A stretch of DNA of 11,789 nucleotides from Bacillota bacterium (GTDB taxonomy: Bacteria; Bacillota; Clostridia; Christensenellales; CAG-138), in the NCBI GenBank assembly GCA_023393045.1, contig JAEWMV010000080.1, positions 1 through 11,789 of the forward strand. Reading direction: 5' to 3'. Made by a program: the position numbers and the translations under genes. Below are positions 9,863 through 11,789 of the stretch, piece by piece (the first letter of the stretch is position 1; every line of letters begins with the position of its first letter). The notes under the pieces are model-generated. The model searched no databases and had not been told where the DNA came from. It saw only the letters and a list, made by a program, of their open reading frames with translations.

Positions 9863-10088
9863 CCATTCACAGGCCGCCTTACGCGGCCGGGGTCGAAAGG
9901 GTAGCGCAAGGGCTCCGGGGAAAAACTCCGGAGCCCTTGCGTAATATCAAACAAGCAATAGAATTGCTTGTTTGAGTTTGCACGCTTTGCCTAAAATGCT
10001 GCGCATTTCCGTGCGGCAAAGCATGAAGCGTGCGAAAGCCTGCGGCTTTCATCCGTTTCGGCGTACATGCCGCCGAAGCCGGAATTAA

Positions 10089-10111
10089 GTCAAGGGGCTT
10101 TGCCCCTTGAC
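10089..10111 (-). terminator. Possible terminator of the GGDEF gene (no good T-tract)
   Basis: A perfect 10-bp hairpin GTCAAGGGGC / GCCCCTTGAC with a three-base loop lies 18 bases past the stop of the GGDEF gene. On the minus strand it is followed by TTAATT, a weak T-tract. It may instead belong to the repeat cluster next to it. Confidence 0.35.
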
Positions 10112-10128
10112 AATCCCTAAAGATACTA

Positions 10129-10746
10129 CTAAACGTCGTATTTCTTCAATAGCGCGTCGAGCGCCTCGCGCAGAAGCGCCGCCTCCCCCACGCCCTCGCG
10201 CCCGGAAAGCTTCGTCAGGCGCTTGAGCTGCTCGGCGGTGTAATGCGTGGTTTTGGTCACCATTTTATCCTCGCGCGGGAAGCAGACCCTGTTCGACCCG
10301 CTCACCTTGCCCCGGTACATCGCACCCTCCGCCTTCCTTATCAGCTCGCCCGATGTGGACGCGTCGTCCGGCGCGGCGGCAAGGCCGACGGTGAAGGTCA
10401 GATTCGTTTCGTCGGGCGTTGCGAGCGCATAACCTTCGCGCGCCTTTTCAAGCAGGAGGAAAACCGCTTCCTTTTCATACTCTTCGGGGAACAGGATGGC
10501 AAACTCATCCCCGCCGTAACGGTAAAGCGCGGTATTCTCTGGAATGCACGTCTCTAAATACCTTCCGGTTTCAATGAGCACTCGGTCCCCCTCGTCGCTT
10601 CCGAAGTTTTTGTTGACCGCGTCGAATTTATCCAGATCGACCATGGCGATAACACAGCCTTTTCCGTTCTCCAGCAGATTGTCGAGATCCTTTGTGAAGC
10701 TTTCCCCAACGGGAAAATGAAGCGTTTCATTGACCTTGTTTTTCAT
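10129..10746 (-). CDS. GGDEF protein with C-terminal ribbon-helix-helix-like domain
   Basis: This is a probable diguanylate cyclase (2 GTP to cyclic di-GMP) of only 205 residues with no membrane segment or sensor domain. The catalytic domain covers about 28-158. It shows VDLDKFDAVN with metal-binding Asp37 and guanine-binding Asn45, Asp54 in EGD, the intact RYGGDEF (GGDEF at 78-82), and the late KAEGAMYRGKVSGSNRV stretch (138-154). The inhibitory RxxD site is absent (PENT in its place), so product inhibition at that site is not expected. Residues 163-203 look like a CopG-type ribbon-helix-helix: a short strand (TKTTHY), helix A (AEQLKRLTKLSGREG) and helix B (GEAALLREALDALLKKY), with the hydrophobic spacing of that fold. 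This second assignment is by pattern only. A 37-bp palindrome overlaps the promoter. The ATG has AAGGGGA ten bases upstream. Cyclase activity is not certain; the domain could be a GTP sensor. Confidence 0.88.
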   Translation of the reverse strand: MKNKVNETLHFPVGESFTKDLDNLLENGKGCVIAMVDLDKFDAVNKNFGSDEGDRVLIETGRYLETCIPENTALYRYGGDEFAILFPEEYEKEAVFLLLEKAREGYALATPDETNLTFTVGLAAAPDDASTSGELIRKAEGAMYRGKVSGSNRVCFPREDKMVTKTTHYTAEQLKRLTKLSGREGVGEAALLREALDALLKKYDV

Positions 10747-10782
10747 TGCGGCAAAATCCCCTTTCCCGAATCATTTGTTTAT

Positions 10783-10811
10783 AGTATTATTTATAAAATA
10801 GTATTTGTCAA
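10783..10811 (-). promoter_or_regulatory. Promoter of the GGDEF gene
   Basis: On the minus strand a perfect -35 TTGACA (complement of 10806-10811) is followed after 17 bases by AATACT (complement of 10783-10788), four of six matches to the -10 consensus. Transcription would start at about 10776, thirty bases before the ATG. The -35 sits at the centre of a long palindrome. Confidence 0.6.
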
Positions 10812-10826
10812 ATATTATTTTATAAA
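10790..10826. repeat. 37-bp near-perfect AT-rich palindrome (candidate operator)
   Basis: The arms TTTATAAAATA-G-TATTTG (10790-10807) and CAAATA-T-TATTTTATAAA (10809-10826) pair around T10808 with one mismatch in 18 (G10801 against T10815). The palindrome covers the -35 box and most of the spacer of the GGDEF promoter, where a bound protein would block RNA polymerase. Each arm also contains the shorter palindrome TTTATAAA or TTATAA, which gives two symmetrically placed sub-sites. Confidence 0.75.
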
Positions 10827-10857
10827 GCTTGCGGACGAAGTATATCCGCCCGCAAGC
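10827..10857 (-). terminator. Probable terminator after the substrate-binding protein remnant
   Basis: On the minus strand the arms GCTTGCGG (complement of 10850-10857) and CCGCAAGC (complement of 10827-10834) enclose a 15-base loop and are followed by TTTAT and an AT-rich run. It lies 26 bases past the stop at 10884. The T-tract is short, so strength is uncertain; the following palindrome may help. Confidence 0.5.
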
Positions 10858-10883
10858 AAAGCTTTGATTCGGCAAAGAAGCCC

Positions 10884-11615
10884 TTATTCTCCGCTGACGG
10901 CGGCCTCGGCAAAGGAGTTGTCGACAAGCTCCTCAAACGCGACGCGCGCCGTAAGCTCGCCGGAACCGTCAATGATGTCCTGCAGCCTCGTGAAGGCGTC
11001 CTCTGTCATGACGGGGGTCTTCATCCACGAGTCGGTGGCGCGATAGGACTTGGCGACGAGGGAGAGCGTTTCAATCGAGGAATCGGGGAAGAAGGGCTGC
11101 ATGGCCGCCGCCACCTCTTCATCCGTCGCGCTCTGCACCCATTCCTGCGCCTTATAGAGCGCCCGCACGAACGCTTCGCAGAACGCAGGGTCTTTCTCGA
11201 TGGTTTCCGGCCTCACCATGATGGTGGTATAGGGTACCTCTCCGGATTCAAGGCCCACGTTGGCGACAATGTAGCCTTTGCCTGCCAACTCGAATTCCGA
11301 GGCTGTGGGCTCAAAGAGCGTAACGTAATCCCCCGTGCCGCTCTCGAACGCCCCGCCCATGAGGTTGAACTGTATGTTGTTGATAATCGTGACGTTCTCG
11401 CCATCCACCAAACCGTGGTTTTTGAGCACATAGGTCAGCGTCATCATGGGCATGCCGCCCGGCCTGCCGCCGATGACGGTCTTTCCTTCCAGATCCTCCC
11501 ACTTGAAGTCCGGGTCGCTTTCGCGGCCGACTAAAAATGACCCGTCTCTCTTGGTGAGCTGCGCGATGATCATGGGATGGTCTTTCTCGCCCTGATTCGT
11601 CACATAGATACCTGT
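10884..11615 (-). pseudogene. ABC substrate-binding protein (NMT1/SsuA-like), N-terminus missing
   Basis: Family: clostridial periplasmic-binding proteins of nitrate/sulfonate/thiamine-precursor type ABC importers. The family match starts abruptly at GIYVTNQGEKDHP (about 11612) and runs uninterrupted to the stop: AQLTKRDGSFLVGRE, the ligand-site stretch GKTVIGGRPGGMPMMTL, GGAFESGTGDYVTLFEPTASEFE, GKGYIVANVGLESGEVPYTTIMV, and the C-terminal PVMTEDAFTRLQDII. Normal members have about 330-345 residues with a signal peptide or lipobox and roughly 100 residues before the GIYV point. None of that is present here. Codons upstream of GIYV read without family resemblance to a stop at about 11682. A GTG at 11603 could start a 239-residue product, but it would lack an export signal and half of lobe 1. 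No permease or ATPase genes are adjacent. The break is probably an insertion junction. Confidence 0.82.
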
Positions 11616-11620
11616 TTGCG

Positions 11621-11789
11621 TTAGACTTTTGAAAACCGCCTGCCTGCCTTGATGAATATTATCGGTTCCTTTTGATTTTCATCAATATAAATTATAAGCC
11701 TGCTTTTCTCCCCTGCCCGTTCGACCACGATTTTGCGTACCAGCGCGCGCGCCATCTCCTCAAGCGTGGCGTCGCAGTCGAGGCTCGCC
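11621..11789 (-). CDS. C-terminal fragment of an unrecognised protein, possibly a serine recombinase
   Basis: A minus-strand frame enters from the right edge (first full codon at 11788) and ends at TAA 11623-11621, leaving 55 residues. It reads as protein: an acidic helix (LDCDATLEEMARALVRKIVVE) is followed by beta-like alternation (RLIIYIDENQKEPIIFIKAG) and a basic end (RRFSKV). The helix followed by a KIVV strand and an IIYI strand loosely resembles the last segment of large serine recombinases, and lying against a broken gene would fit one. The fragment is too short for certainty. It is in a different frame from the adjoining binding-protein remnant and stops about six to nine bases before that homology begins. 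Confidence 0.6.
   Translation of the reverse strand, partial: ASLDCDATLEEMARALVRKIVVERAGEKSRLIIYIDENQKEPIIFIKAGRRFSKV

Larger units (their letters stand above)
9793..10128. other. Gene-free stretch made of consecutive hairpins
   Basis: No credible coding sequence is seen in these 336 bases. From 9872 on it is an almost unbroken series of inverted repeats: GGCCGC 9872-9877 / 9883-9888; a 14-bp arm pair 9905-9918 / 9928-9941 with an A-rich loop; a 13-bp pair 9947-9959 / 9963-9975 with a three-base loop; GCTTTGCC 9984-9991 / GGCAAAGC 10015-10022 enclosing AAATGC 9994-9999 / GCATTT 10003-10008; GAAAGCC 10034-10040 / GGCTTTC 10044-10050; TTCGGCG 10057-10063 / CGCCGAA 10071-10077; and GTCAAGGGGC 10089-10098 / GCCCCTTGAC 10102-10111. 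None is followed by a proper T-tract on either strand. It could be a structured RNA or a cluster of dispersed palindromic repeats. It contains no recognised riboswitch motif. Confidence 0.7.

Noticed and set aside
9905..9941. Intrinsic terminator of maf
   Set aside because: The 14-bp stem is strong, but TAATATC follows on the plus strand and GCTACCC on the minus strand, so there is no T-tract. It also lies after a new promoter-like sequence.
9869..9945. Cyclic di-GMP (GEMM) riboswitch, suggested by TCGAAAGGG and AGCGCAAGG near a GGDEF gene
   Set aside because: The conserved GEMM core (GGCAAACC and GACGCAAAGCC segments) is not present, and the GGDEF gene lies on the opposite strand and would not be controlled by it.
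9872..10111. CRISPR array
   Set aside because: The palindromes differ from one another in sequence and spacing; there are no repeated units of constant length with unique spacers, and no cas genes.

Overview
The window looks like a chromosomal segment of a fairly GC-rich member of the Bacillota (Clostridia-type), probably an uncultured or gut lineage. The protein families point there: an MreBCD/PBP2 elongasome block, Lgt with the Firmicutes-style tyrosine near its GGxxxxG loop, an exporter-type ABC protein, and a clostridial-type SsuA/NMT1-like binding protein. Strong GGAGG-type ribosome binding sites also fit. No species can be named from the sequence alone.

Layout. Positions 1-651 (+) hold the 3' part of an ABC exporter ATPase. 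It converges on a long minus-strand block at a hairpin terminator (690-747). That block, read right to left, is mreB (9112-8087), mreC (7996-7118), mreD (7121-6588), a class B penicillin-binding protein of the PBP2 type (6591-3904), lgt (3820-2756), pncB (2756-1287) and a small lipoprotein (1327-755). The genes overlap or nearly touch, except for two gaps (mreB-mreC and PBP2-lgt) that each carry a likely internal promoter. The block combines the cell-elongation machinery (MreB filament, MreC/MreD membrane scaffold, PBP2 transpeptidase) with lipoprotein maturation (Lgt), NAD salvage (PncB) and a predicted lipoprotein. maf (9217-9792, +) diverges from mreB.

Positions 9793-11789 look like accessory DNA. 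A good sigma-A-type promoter (9834-9862) reads into about 240 bases made of consecutive hairpins with no gene. Next come a compact minus-strand GGDEF protein (10746-10129), whose C-terminal 45 residues look like a ribbon-helix-helix DNA-binding domain, and a 37-bp near-perfect palindrome lying over that gene's -35 region. Beyond it is an ABC substrate-binding protein that has lost its N-terminal part (10884 to about 11615). Immediately next to its broken end is the last 55 codons of another minus-strand gene (11621-11789), possibly a recombinase. This reads like the edge of an inserted element.

The best candidates for something new are the GGDEF/ribbon-helix-helix fusion with its palindromic promoter, the hairpin array, and the truncation junction at about 11612-11623.
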